Below are positions 33,448-45,051 of a stretch of 64,000 bases of DNA, one piece after another; within the stretch, counting starts at the first letter, position 1; each line of letters opens with the position of its first letter. Under the pieces are notes generated by a model that was given only the letters and a program-made list of their open reading frames with translations, had not been told where the DNA came from and searched no databases. The position numbers and the translations under genes are program-made. The DNA comes from Trichodelitschia bisporula (Eukaryota > Ascomycota > Dothideomycetes > Phaeotrichales > Phaeotrichaceae), in assembly GCA_010356995.1 (NCBI GenBank), contig ML996702.1, forward strand, positions 205,013 through 269,012, written 5' to 3'.

Positions 33448-36005
33448 TGTGGCGTGGTGTGTTGTGCGTTGAGAGTGTCAGTGGGGGGCCGGTGAAGTTG
33501 AGGTCCAGATATTTTGGGTCACGTGGGGGAAAAGTTGGCGTTGAGCGTTTTTGGCCTGGATGCCTCATATTGGCTCACATGGTCACAACACAATTGAGCG
33601 CGATGACAGTATATGTTCATGAAACAATTGTATGAAGGTATACATTTCATCTGCTAGGGCTATAGTAATCTACATCGATGCCAGAACCATATTTCTGCAG
33701 ATTCACCTTCTCGATCGGCAAGGCTGAAGCTTCATGATGCCGAAGTCGGCTGTAGATAGGCCGGGGCTTTACGGCTCGTTTTTTTTAAAGCCGGTACATT
33801 CATACCTGCATGGATCACCTTTTATGGCCTTGGACGTTGTGCAAGGCGTTGTTTCCGCATTCATCCAGATGATCATCGATACCTGCTTGTTTTGAGCCCA
33901 GGCCCTTTGAGCTAATGGGTACTAAACAAGTAGGGCGAATGATGCGAACGGGCTCCACTGGCACAGTCGAAGTATTGGCAGAGATTGCAACTATACATCC
34001 TAATAAAGACACATCAGCTATCGCGTGCTCCAGAATGACAAAACGTGATGACAAGGCTGGTGATATCGATTGATGACTTGAATGGGTTAAGCCCTGCACC
34101 CGAGGCCACGATTGGATATGATCAGCGTCCGGTTGACATCCGGGAATCTTTCCCGCAGTCCGTGGGCAAATCACTGACCATCCCGCTGGCCGGATGCGAA
34201 TCTGTCATATATGCGAGAAGACTTCGATGACGTTTCCAGTTGGCCAGCGCTCCCATTGAGAAAGAAAGCTAGTACTCGCAGAAGCCTCTAGAATTCTGCG
34301 CCGCTAGTCTCCGATCAAGCTACCGTGAAGCCGGTTCGGCAGTCATATACGTTGATATGAGCGTCTGGTCAGCCACCGGACCCCATATGACCCAAGAATC
34401 AAGGAGCGAAGCGTGAAGCTCTAGAAGATACAGTAACTATGACCAGTTAGCATTGAGGACCTTTGAGGACAGGCAGTCGAGATTGCGGCTCACAGCCCCG
34501 CAAATCCGGAACAGTCTGGCCAGCACGTTGTAGGGTTTGTCGACTTTGAAGTGATCTGCGCGCCGAGCCGTCAGGGATTAACGGGAATGCCCCAGGCTTT
34601 TGAGCCACGATAATGATAAGCTTAAACCCGCTGCAACCCTCTGACTCGTCTTCCGTTGCTCCCTGGCGAGCGCTGTAAGTTGGCTTGGAGACATTCGCGA
34701 GCCAAAGACGCCTTGTTGAGGAACCGAGGAAGAGAACGAAGCGCTCAAGCTGTTAGCCATCGGCCAGCCAGAAAGCCAGGAGCTGAGGGGCGAGGTTGAT
34801 GCGAGAAGAAACATTGTCAATGTGCAGCCTCGAAGAAAACAAGCCGTTTCGGGTAAGTTGGATAACCAGAACCTTATTCAAAGGCCAGACTCGCATCGGC
34901 CTTGGATGTGGGGTCTGGCCCGTGGAGCTTCCACGCGACTACCGTTTGGTTAATCCACATGGCCACGCGAGCACGATCAGGGAGCGAAGGGTCGAATCCA
35001 CATCTACCTCCTCCTACGGCCACATGCCCTGCATGGCTCTGAAACGACGGCAAGCTCATCGATCACGTGGCAGCGTTCCCCGATATAACCCTCGGGAAGA
35101 ACTGAGATGCATCATGTTGAGAGAAAAGGATAAATCTTTAGTGGTGATTGCCATTGACTTTCGCGTATGCGGCTTTCGATCAGCGAAGCACTCAGCTGGC
35201 CAATAGCGGTGGGTCGCAATTCGAGGGTACAGCTGGTTTGTCTTCATTAATCCCAAGAACAGGAATTAGCTGTGCTTCAGATGGATATTGAAAAGCCTTG
35301 CGCTGACGAGCATAGGAGTGCAAACTGCTGGCCTACAGAATGAAATGTCAATAAGCAGATGTGGATGCCAGTAATGGTGGAGCTGTCGCCAGTGGATAGG
35401 CTTGTTGTCGGAGATGGGAGTGTTTGAAGTTGACGTTGGCTTGCCCACACGAACTGACGTGAATGGGCCGACGTTTCGCCGACGGCATGCTCCCCTCGTC
35501 AGTCAACCACCAACGCACCCGACGCTCCCAAGGCCATGCATGAAGTCACAGTGCTTGTTTGACACAACCACTCCACTCCCCAACTCCACATTTGTGGCTA
35601 CCTCTTACTCGCACACGTATGCCCTAGGCAGAGTGGTATGCGTGCCGGCACGCACGGAAGCCGGTGTGACCACTGCTCCATTACAAGGGGATCGTCCCCA
35701 GCATCATGTCTCATTGGCGATCACTCGCTAACATTGATGGCTATTAGCCTAGATATCTAGAGGCTGGGAAAGCCCATTGTCCGTTAAGGACCGGCTTTGC
35801 GGGTGCTCGCCCTACAAGCGCCGAGCCACCTTATTGTCGGCCGCAATCATGAGGCTTCTCCCATTGTCACAGATTCCGCTATTCACGGGGCGTCCCGCAT
35901 GTGAAGGTATGCCGAGAATATATAGGGGATTCCACATCCAACCCACGCATTTTGTTTCCAAACCATTGTTTCCAAACGTCCTGCCGGGCGTTGCCGATCT
36001 ACGCC
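33448..36005. other. Intergenic interval
   Basis: About 2.5 kb between the uL15m 5' end and the GH76 gene. It contains the promoters of these genes and short frames only. No repeat array or RNA gene that I can support. Confidence 0.45.
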
Positions 36006-37178
36006 ATGGCTCCAAAGCTGACTCTCGCTCTGTGGCTCCCGGTAGCTGCGTTCCAGCTTCCTTTCGTCTGCGGTCGTACATCATTTCAACGCGATGCCGT
36101 CTCCGCTACCAATGCGCTCCAGCAGTGGTACAACCAGTCTACCGGTTTGTGGCAGACCACGGGATGGTGGAACAGCGCCAACTGCATCACGACGCTCGCC
36201 GAACTGACTTCCTACGACCGCAAAGTGGAGCGCATCACAAGCCACATCTGGCCCAACACGTTCGAGAAAGCGCAGAACTATAACCTACGCCAGACCAAGA
36301 GCCCACAGAGCTGCCCGACTACAGTCTGCACTCGGCGCCGGCGCATTCGGAGAGACGTGAAGCGCATAGGCAATTTCTACGAGGAGACCAACACCAACCC
36401 GGCGGGCTTTCTCAACGGCTTCTACGACGACGAGGGCTGGTGGGGCCTCGCCTGGATCAAGGTCTACGACTTGACCAAGCAGCCGCAGTACCTGCAAGCG
36501 GCGACGGACATCTTCGAAGACATGGTCCGAACGGGCGCGAACGCCACATGCGGCGGCATATGGTGGGACAAAAAGAAGCAACACAACGTCGCCATCAGCA
36601 ACGAGCTCTTCCTCCACCTCGCCGCCAGCCTCGCAAACCGCAAACCAAACGGCGATTACTACCTCGCCTGGGCCCAGCGGCAATGGGACTGGTTCGGGCA
36701 AAGCGGGCTCATCAACTCCGAGAACCTAATCAACGACGGGATTAACATAACGACGTGCAAGAATAACGGGCAAGAAGTCTGGTCCTACAACCAAGGCGTC
36801 ATCCTCGGCGCCCTAGTCGAGCTCCACACCGCCGCGCCCGACGCGCGGCTCCTCACCCGCGCACGCCAAATCGCCACCGCGGCGATGCGCAAGCTCTCCG
36901 ACCGCAACGGCATCCTGCACGACCCGCGCGAGCCCAATCTCGGCGGCGACGGGTACCAGTTCAAGGGCGTGTTCATGCGCAATTTGTTGGCGCTGCAGCG
37001 CGCGACGGGAGACGAGGCGATTAAGACGTATCTCGAGCGCAATGCGCAGAGTGTTTGGGATAATGCGCGGAATGGAAGCTTGCTGGGCCCGGTCTGGAGT
37101 GGTCCGTTTTATCCGGCTAATGCGGCGACGCAGAGTTCGGCGCTTGATGCGTTGGTGGGTGCGGCGGGGGTGCAGTAG
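36006..37178 (+). CDS. Glycoside hydrolase family 76 endo-alpha-1,6-mannanase, secreted
   Basis: Predicted extracellular enzyme acting on alpha-1,6-mannan. Single exon, 390 aa. The N-terminus has a signal peptide (Lys after the Met, then a hydrophobic core ending near FVCG). The catalytic double Asp of GH76 is in GFYDDEGWWGLAWIKVYD (about residues 140-157), and WWNSANCITTLAEL, ATCGGIWWD, ISNELFLHLAA and VWSYNQGVILGALVEL are further family blocks. The Met at 36006 is preferred to an in-frame ATG 35 codons upstream because it begins the signal peptide. A basic stretch around residues 110-122 (CTRRRRIRRDVKR) precedes the catalytic block; fungal GH76 proteins often have a variable insert there. 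No C-terminal GPI-type hydrophobic tail is seen. A Dfg5/Dcw1-like cell-wall role is less likely. Confidence 0.92.
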   Translation: MAPKLTLALWLPVAAFQLPFVCGRTSFQRDAVSATNALQQWYNQSTGLWQTTGWWNSANCITTLAELTSYDRKVERITSHIWPNTFEKAQNYNLRQTKSPQSCPTTVCTRRRRIRRDVKRIGNFYEETNTNPAGFLNGFYDDEGWWGLAWIKVYDLTKQPQYLQAATDIFEDMVRTGANATCGGIWWDKKKQHNVAISNELFLHLAASLANRKPNGDYYLAWAQRQWDWFGQSGLINSENLINDGINITTCKNNGQEVWSYNQGVILGALVELHTAAPDARLLTRARQIATAAMRKLSDRNGILHDPREPNLGGDGYQFKGVFMRNLLALQRATGDEAIKTYLERNAQSVWDNARNGSLLGPVWSGPFYPANAATQSSALDALVGAAGVQ

Positions 37179-37886
37179 TTTGGGTATATGGTTGCATTTA
37201 CGGCGGGCTGGAGTTGGGCCGGTACTGCCCTAGAGGTGATTTTGCGTTGGATGGATGATGGACGGCTGGTATACCCCATGCATGATCATGGCTGCGGTGT
37301 AAATAGACTCTTGTTTTGCTGTCGGCCACGACAGTTGCATGCAGTTTGCTCTGCCCTTAGCGCAGCCGCGCTTAGGGCCACGATACCCAAAGAAGAGCTC
37401 CTTTTGTCCACGAGAAACAAAACTGGGTTTCAGCTACTACCCTCTGATCGCGCAGTTTTGCTCATCTCCCACCTTACCCATCAAGCCCATCCCCTCCGCC
37501 CGCCCACAGCCTCGCCTACCCCGCCAAGTTGTCCCTCAGCCAATAACCCCCCCCCCCCGGCCGACCCCGCCTCACGCACCCCGCACTGGTTTCCCCAGCA
37601 AAACCCGTTCGCCAGTATTCCCAGCACCGGTTCCATTCGCCGAAACTTGTAGAAATGTGGGGAGGCACCCACATTTGATCCCCCGCCGCTCAGCTGATGC
37701 GCGGAGACGTCATCCATTAGTTTCTAGCTTACCCCATATTTCCGTGCGCTTGCGAACCGGAGGCCCCACCGGGTGAAAAGGACACAGATGGGAAAAGCTG
37801 AAATAGCAGGCTGCTTCGCTGGACATCGTGAACGACATATTGTAAGGACAAGTAGGAAATAGTAGGAGGTCATCGCAACCGCAGAT
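37179..37886. other. Intergenic interval with poly-C tract
   Basis: 3' region of the GH76 gene and promoter of the dihydroxyacetone kinase gene. Contains a run of 12 C at 37547-37558. No gene. Confidence 0.5.
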
Positions 37887-39857
37887 ATGTCGAGTGCGTC
37901 CTCATCTCCCTTTCTGTCCTCTGTTCAGATGACCGCTAACTAGGCCAGCAAAGCACTTCATCCCCGACCCCACAGCGCTGGTCAACACCGCGCTGCGTTC
38001 CCTAACCCTCACCCACCCCGGCCTCTCCCTCGACACCGCCGTCAAAACCGTCTACCGCACCCCGCATCCCTCCAGCCCCTTCACCGCCCAAGTCTCCCTC
38101 GTCTCAGGCGGGGGCTCAGGTCACGAGCCCGCCTTCGCCGGGTACGTCGGGTCCGGCCTGCTGGCCGCCAGCGTAGCCGGGACAATTTTCGCCAGCCCGA
38201 GCGCGGAGCAGATCCGGCGGTGTCTGTTGGCGCGGGTGCCGAAGGAGAAGGGTGTTTGTGTCATCGTTATGAATTATACGGGCGATGTGTTGAATTTTGG
38301 GATGGCGGTGGAGAAGGCGAAGGCGTCTGGGGTGGAGGCCGAGATGGTGATTGTGGGGGATGATGTTGGGGTTGGACGGGAGAGGGGGGGGAAGGTGGGG
38401 AGACGCGGGATTGCGGGGACGGTGCTTGTGTTGAAGGTTGCGGGGGCGTTGGCGGAGAAGGGGTAAGTTGGATTGTCGGTGGGTTGGGAGTTGCTGACGG
38501 GCGTAGGTACTCGCTTAAGGATGTTACCCGGATTGCGCGGCTGGCGGCTGATAATGTGGTGTCCATCGGGGCCTCGCTGGAGCACGTACATGTCCCCGGA
38601 AGGAGCACAGAGGTCGAAGACGCGCTGGGCGAAGACGAGATCGAAGTGGGCATGGGCATCCACAACGAGCCGGGCTCGGAGCGCATCAAGACGGATCTTC
38701 CGGGGCTGGTGAAGAAGATGCTGCAGCACATGCTGGACCAGTCGGACAGCGACCGGGCGTTTATCAACGTCAGCAAGGCGGATAAGACGGTGCTGCTGGT
38801 TAACAATCTGGGCGGCGTGAGTGTGCTCGAGATGGGCGGGATTACGGATGAGGTGGTCAGGCAGCTTAAGGGCGAGTATGGCATTGAGCCGGTGCGCGTG
38901 CTGGCGGGCACGTTTATGACTAGCTTGAATGGGCTTGGGTTCAGTATTTCGCTGCTTAAGGTGCAGGATACGGGGCTCGGGAAGGGGTGCGGCATGCTGG
39001 AGCTGTTGGATGCGCCGGCGGAGGCGCCTGGGTGGTCGGCGGCTATTAAGACGGGGACGTGGGATGTTGGCCACAGCCAGGACCCTCCGGAGGAGCAGGA
39101 AAAGGCTGCTGATGAGGAACAGCCGAGCAACCTGAAATGTAAGTGTGGCATTTTGAAGAACGTAACGCGGGCTAATGAGCGTAGTCGACCGCGGTTTGGC
39201 AAAGTCAGCTTTGACTGCTGGGCTGAACAAGGTGATTGCAGCGGAGCCCGATGTTACGAACTACGACACCATTGTCGGTGATGGCGACTGCGGCATTGGC
39301 CTTCAGCGCGGGGCCGAAGGTAGCCCTAACCCCGACCCTCAACCCTGGTACTCGCCGCTAACTTCACATCAGCCATTCTCAAGATGCTAGAAAAGTCCAA
39401 GCCAACCGACGACGCAGTAGTCTTCGTCCAGCGCATCGCCCAAGTCGTCGAATTCAGCATGGACGGCACCTCAGGCGCCATCTACGCCATCTTCCTGAAC
39501 GCGCTCGCCCACGCCCTGCGCGAACAATCAGCCCTATCGCCCGCCCAGCTGGACGTTGAGAAGTGGGCCAAGGCGCTGCAGCAATCGACCGCGGCATTGG
39601 GCCGGTACACGCCGGCCCGCCTGGGCGACCGCACGCTGATTGACGCGCTGCACCCGTTCGTCGGCACCCTGGCGAAGAGCGGCGACGTGCATCAGGCAGC
39701 AGCGGCGGCGGAGGCCGGGGCCCGGGAGACGAAGGGAATGAAGGCCAGCCTGGGGCGGACCGTGTATGTGGGTGGGGAGGACTGGCAAGGGGTGCCGGAT
39801 CCGGGGGCGTATGGGCTGGCGCAGTTTTTGCTGGGGCTGAGTGAGGGGTTGCAGTAG
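37887..39857 (+). CDS. DAK1: Dihydroxyacetone (glycerone) kinase
   Basis: ATP-dependent kinase converting dihydroxyacetone to dihydroxyacetone phosphate; in fungi it detoxifies DHA and serves glycerol and methanol metabolism. Exons are 37887-37893, 37949-38462, 38507-39138, 39185-39319 and 39373-39857; introns are 55, 44, 46 and 53 nt; product 590 aa, the usual length. The first exon is only seven bases and gives MSTKHFIPD after splicing. The DhaK domain (first half) shows LVSGGGSGHEPAFAGYVG and the substrate-binding His in LEHVHVPGR; the DhaL nucleotide-binding domain shows the metal-binding DTIVGDGDCGIGL and SMDGTSGAIYAIFLNAL. The two domains are joined by a Glu-rich linker around residue 380. 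Cytosolic, no targeting signal seen. Confidence 0.95.
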
Positions 39858-40378
39858 ATTCTGGAGGAGTTATCTTCGAAATGATGTTCTGTATTTGGAT
39901 TCTGCGATGGTGACGGTCTCTGTCGACTCTCTTGGGCTTTCTCTGCTGGGTACAGCACTGAGGAAGATACGAAGCATGTTGTCGCGCATCGGAACGGAAT
40001 AACGTTTCAAAGCACGCTTTCAACGCGGTGGACGCGCCAATACCATGACGCACGGGGCAGGCGGATAGATGATACGTTCGCTGGGCGCGACGGTGGTCCG
40101 TGCCCCCCTGCCCCGTCGCGTCCTGAGTGGATCCGTACTTTCAGGTGGAGTACCCGCCTCGTTGCTATGCCTCGCAACAAAGTATCTTCAACCTCCCAGC
40201 CTAACACTCCTCTCGCCTCCGAACACACTCCGCGCTCCAATTGTGCTCCTATAAAGGCACAAGGCTCTATCCACGAATCGTCGTCTACCGGATCTCTCAC
40301 AGCATTTCTCTCTAGCCTCACCCATCGTCGGCAGCTCGCGTAGCGGGACGCGGGCTGCACCGTACCCTCTCACCCGCC
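39858..40378. other. Intergenic interval
   Basis: Promoter side of the Ams2/Spt21-like gene. Nothing else seen. Confidence 0.5.
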
Positions 40379-43300
40379 ATGTCCTCGCCATTCGTGTCCG
40401 GCGAGACTGGTTCGCCCTACACGCAGCCATGCCCCCACTTAGGAGACAACATGGACCATCATCGTCGAATTATGCGGGGTGGGTCTTCTGCTGCCTTACA
40501 TACCCGCGACTCTAACCGTTTTGTCCGCCTGTAGTGAAGGTCCTGTACACGTTCGACGATCACAACAATACCAACTGCCTGGCGCGCCTCCCCAGTGCCC
40601 TCTCTATTCCCGTCCTCCAACTCAATGAGACCACAGAGATTGGCGTGATCGAGCTGAAAACCTGTATCCAGGCTATCATCCAAGCAAGGTGCGCGACTTC
40701 CGTGTTTCCCACTCGAACCACGGAAAGCTGATACCTAGGCAGCCCCGAGCTTATTGCCAAGTTGGAACATGACTACACAGTTTATGCGTATGACTTCTCC
40801 GAGGATGAGACGCCCCTCGTTGGACAAGGCATGCTGTCGCGTGTCCTCGCGTCAGCGTCCCCAACCCCGTTCGCCCCGGCCAGCCAGTCACAAACCATGA
40901 TCACAGGACGCGTCTGCCAGAACGTAGTCGGCATCTTCGGCGGTGGCGCCAAGGAGACCCTGGAGGTCAAGCTCCGGCTTGTACCTGTGCCCTCGGCGTC
41001 GCAGAGCGAGTACCTGAAGAACATGGAGGCTTGGCGCAATGCCAACCGGCCGTTGGACAACTTCGACGCGCAGAGCCCATTCCTGCAAGCTGACTTCTTC
41101 GACGCTGGTATTGTTCAGCCAGAGCCGCAGCTCCACAGGGACCAGTTGCACGACTTGTTGCTACCGAATCTCCAGGGTGCGGAGGAGCATCCAAACCCCC
41201 CTGCCGCCAACACCAGCACGCACAACAGCCGCGTGGCCAGCCCCGCGCTGAGCCAGCACTCGATGGGGTACCATGCCCCGCAGCAGAATCTGACTCGGAC
41301 GTACTCCCAGATGTCCAGTGGACAGCTGAGTGGCTACGAGATGGACAACTCGGGTCAGGACGAAGGGGGGCCTAAGAAGCGCGCTCGTCTCACTCAGGCA
41401 AATGCCCCTGGCCGGTCATCGTTTAGCAACAAGGGTGACTCACTCCGTGCTGTTGCCTGCACGACTGCCTCCATCCGCCACTTGCGTCCAAACGCCTCGG
41501 GAAACGCGTCGGTTATCACGGATCAGGTGCCACGGGTCCCTACCCCTCGGCCTACCGAGAAGCAGTTCACACAGCCTAACTGGCAAGGTCGTGGACCAAT
41601 GAAGCGTGAGTCACGAAGAAGCGAGAGCTACAATTCTCCGTACAACAATTTTGATTCGGCATTCTTCTCCATTGAAGACGACGGCCTGCAAAGTGTCATT
41701 GACACTCCGAGCGACCTCCCCTCTTCGCCTCCAGAGTACACCTCGGGTGTTGCTTATTCTCCTTCGAGCCCTGGCTTGCCTGAATATGGACCACAGACAC
41801 CTTTGACAACAGACGTAATTGCTGACAACTCTGAAGCCGGACCGCTGGAGTGCCTACCGGAATGGGAGCAGCCGGTCCCAGAATCTACCCCTCCGCCACC
41901 AGCGACGCAAACCTCTATCCAACCTTCCTGGGAGCAGCCGATTCCAGAACCAACCCCTCAGCCACCAGCACCGCATGCTTCCGTCCAACCTTCCATTCCA
42001 GCCCCCATCCAGCCAGGAGCACGGAATCAGCACTCGATACCATCGGCTGTTGAGGCCAGGAAGAAGCGTGAGGAGGCCCTTAGGGCGAGGAATGCTCAAG
42101 TTAACTTCATCGAAGTGCGTCCTGGCCCCAAGGACCTGCTTCCTCAGCACTCTTCGCAGCCTGATCCGCTAAGCCAGAGCAAGGCCAGGTCCGCCGTTAT
42201 CCCCTCTTCGCCCACCAAGAGACCACATCGCATGTCGAGCACGCCCGCTCCGAGTCACGGTTCTTTCGTTCAGCCTCCACTGCCAGCTTCGTCAAGTGCC
42301 CAACAAGCACCCGTCCCGGCATCAACTTGCCCGGCTCCACTGGCTCCTCCATTTGCGGCTCCTCCCCAAATGCAAGCCCCGGCTGCTCCGTCCCAACAGA
42401 CGCAGTCGGTGAACCCAACACCATTCGTCCCCGAGGGTAGCTACAGTTCTGTACCGAACTCACCTGTGCCACAGTCGGCCTCCCTACCGGCTCCTTCACA
42501 GGCCCCGCCTCTCGCACCCGCCCAAGTCCCGCATTCAGACCACGAGCGCGCCTCTTCACAGGGCCCCATGTCCAGCACCATCAGCCTCCCAAAACGCAAC
42601 CCCGACTCCCGCCAGGGACAAGGGCGCTGGCCCGTTCCCACCCCCGTCCCCACCCCCGTCCCCACCAAACCCGGCACCTGGAGCCGGAAGAAGATCGTAC
42701 CATACAGCGACGGCCCAAACCCCCCGTCATCAGACATCGATTCCGACGGGACCAGCCACAAGCGCCAAGCAACCGGGTCCGGCGCTCTGCGCAACCGGCA
42801 AATCCGAACGCAGCTCGCCAACGCCGTGCTCGAAGGCGCACCGATCAAGTTCTGCGCCAACTGCGGCGAAATCAACACCCCGACGTGGCGCCCCTACTGG
42901 GTGGTAGAGGAGGACGGGTCAGGCACACACCTCGAGATCGGTTCTGCGACGGGGATACACTGGGTCGAGCCGGTGGTTACCGACGAAGCCGGCACGGTCA
43001 CGAGACACCGCATCTACAAGCAGATTTCACGGCTGACGCCGGATGAGAAGGAGAGTGGGCGGTTTAGCCAGCACTTGTTGTGTAACCCGTGTGGTGATCA
43101 TGTGCGCAAGTATCACTGTGCGCGGCCGAGGGAGCGCTGGGATAAGAGCGAGAAGGAAAAGACGAAGAAGAAGAGGAGTCGCGGGAAGGCGAAGGTTGAT
43201 GCTGCGCCGACGTCTGATGTGGCCCCTGACTTCGGTACGCCGTTTTTCACGGATCCGGTCGCGGGGCCGCCGGGCGTGCATTACCCTCCTCCGCACACTA

Positions 43301-44235
43301 TGTTCGTCCAGACGCCTGCGCCGGGCCCGCCCCCGCCGTTCTCCGACTTCGGGCCGTATAACCCCGCGCCGAACCCGGTGCAGCAGGGCGCGACTCTGAC
43401 GGAGGAACTCCGCCGTGTAACGGCGGAAGCGCCTACCGTGGTCGGGAGCCAGAGTTCACCGATCGAGATTGCGGATCAATCCCCAAAGTCAACGAAGCGT
43501 CTGCTGTTTCCGTCGCCGCGGCGCGCAGGCGAGTTTAAGGTGCTGGATGATCGGCCGGTGCCGGGGAAGGAGGCGTCGCTCTTTTCGTCGCCGGGGGCCA
43601 CGGAGACGGTACTTGACGAGGGTGCGCCGGCGGAGTCTACGCAGGATCAGAATACCGAGAACGCAACGGACAAGCCGACTACGCCAACCGAGCGTCCTTC
43701 CACTGCGCCTCCTGCGACACCCTCCCCTCGGACCGCCCGCGCCACACGTACTCCTCCGCCGCCGGCTGATGACCCAGACAACGCAACAGACAAAGAAAAC
43801 GAGCCCCCTACCCTCTCAGACGACGACATGGCCAGCCTCTTCGGAAACTACATGCACTCACCCCTCAAATACACCGGGCGCACGCCCCCCTTCAGCCACC
43901 TCAAAGACCTCCTCCGCACCCCCACCCCACGCAAAACGCGCAGTCCGGGCTCTGGCAAGGGGGGCGCGCCGTTGTGGCTGGACTGGGAGGGCGAGTCGTT
44001 AACGCCCAGCAAACTGCATTTCAGTCCTAGGACCTTGGCGATGTGGGATGCGTTGCGGGAGGGGGGCGGGTTGGAGGAGGCTGGTCTTGGGGGGGCGGGG
44101 TTTTCTCTTTGGGAGGATGGGACGGCGACGGTGGGGGGGATTGAGGAGGGGGGGGCGTTGGTTACGCCTGGGGAGGAGGAGTTTCGGAGGGACTTTGAGG
44201 CGGAGATGATGAGGCAGGATCGGGAGGGGGAGTAG
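40379..44235 (+). CDS. Ams2/Spt21-type GATA zinc-finger transcription factor
   Basis: Exons 40379-40478, 40535-40688 and 40743-44235 with introns of 56 and 54 nt; product 1248 aa. The N-terminal domain (about residues 34-135) reads VKVLYTFDDHNNTNCLARLP, ETTEIGVIELKTCIQAI and DYTVYAYDFSEDETPLVGQG, the conserved Ams2/Spt21 N-terminal region. The central and C-terminal parts are Pro/Ser-rich and disordered. A GATA-like finger begins at about residue 788 with CANCG and closes at about 864 with LCNPCG; the two Cys pairs are separated by roughly 70 residues, far more than in canonical GATA fingers but usual for this family as I know it. A Lys-rich stretch after the finger is a likely nuclear signal. 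Relatives control histone gene transcription and centromere function in yeasts; the same role here is inferred. Confidence 0.9.
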
Positions 44236-45051
44236 GGGGCTTACTGGATTGTGTGGGTTTAGGCATGGCGTGGGTTGATATCCTGCATGGGGCGGAGGGC
44301 GTTTGCATTAAGGTTGCTGGAGTGTGGGGTTCTATGTTGTATGCTGTATGATGGGCTCGCGTGTTGCGGGCGGGATAGGGCCGGGTAAGGTTTGATGCCG
44401 ATGGGTCGGCTGCTATGTAGATTATGGAATGTGATGAGTATCATGCTATCCGTGGACGTTCGCAACTGCTTTACCCTGAAAGCCTTTCCCCTAACCGCTC
44501 CTCCGCCTTAGCATCCCTCCTACCCCGTCTACCCCAGTGTCCATCCTCCCCAACCCTAACCTACACCCTAGCCCGTCCCTCGAACGCGCCACCCCGGCAC
44601 ATGGCGAGCGGACTGCGCGGGACAGCTCATCCCCCGCATCACGTGCGTGCCACGCAGGTCAAACCCACACCATCCCTCCCATGGGGGCACTACGATACAG
44701 CCGAGCTGTCACGCCGCGGAGGAATGGTACGGACCTCACAGGCCCGGGTCAAGGCGTTGGGGTGTGGGTGCCTAATCTGTTGCCTATGGCTGGCAGGCAG
44801 GAAGCTAGGCGGCAGCCTGGTCGGGGTTGGAAGGGCTGGCGAGGCGGGGGGGTGGGCTCTAAGCAGGACCTGCATGAGGGATATTCTGATATTGATAAGC
44901 GAGGCTTTCGGGGGATGGGTGGTGCAGCATCATGACATTGAGCTCGTTTGGCAATTTAGATACAAAGCATGAAGAACGCAGGAAAGAAGACAATTTGAAA
45001 ACAGTGAAGGCCGTGAGACGGCATATCATGAGCCGTGAAATATCACCACGA
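44236..45051. other. Convergent intergenic interval
   Basis: 3' ends of the GATA factor and HET genes face each other here. Short frames only. Confidence 0.5.
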
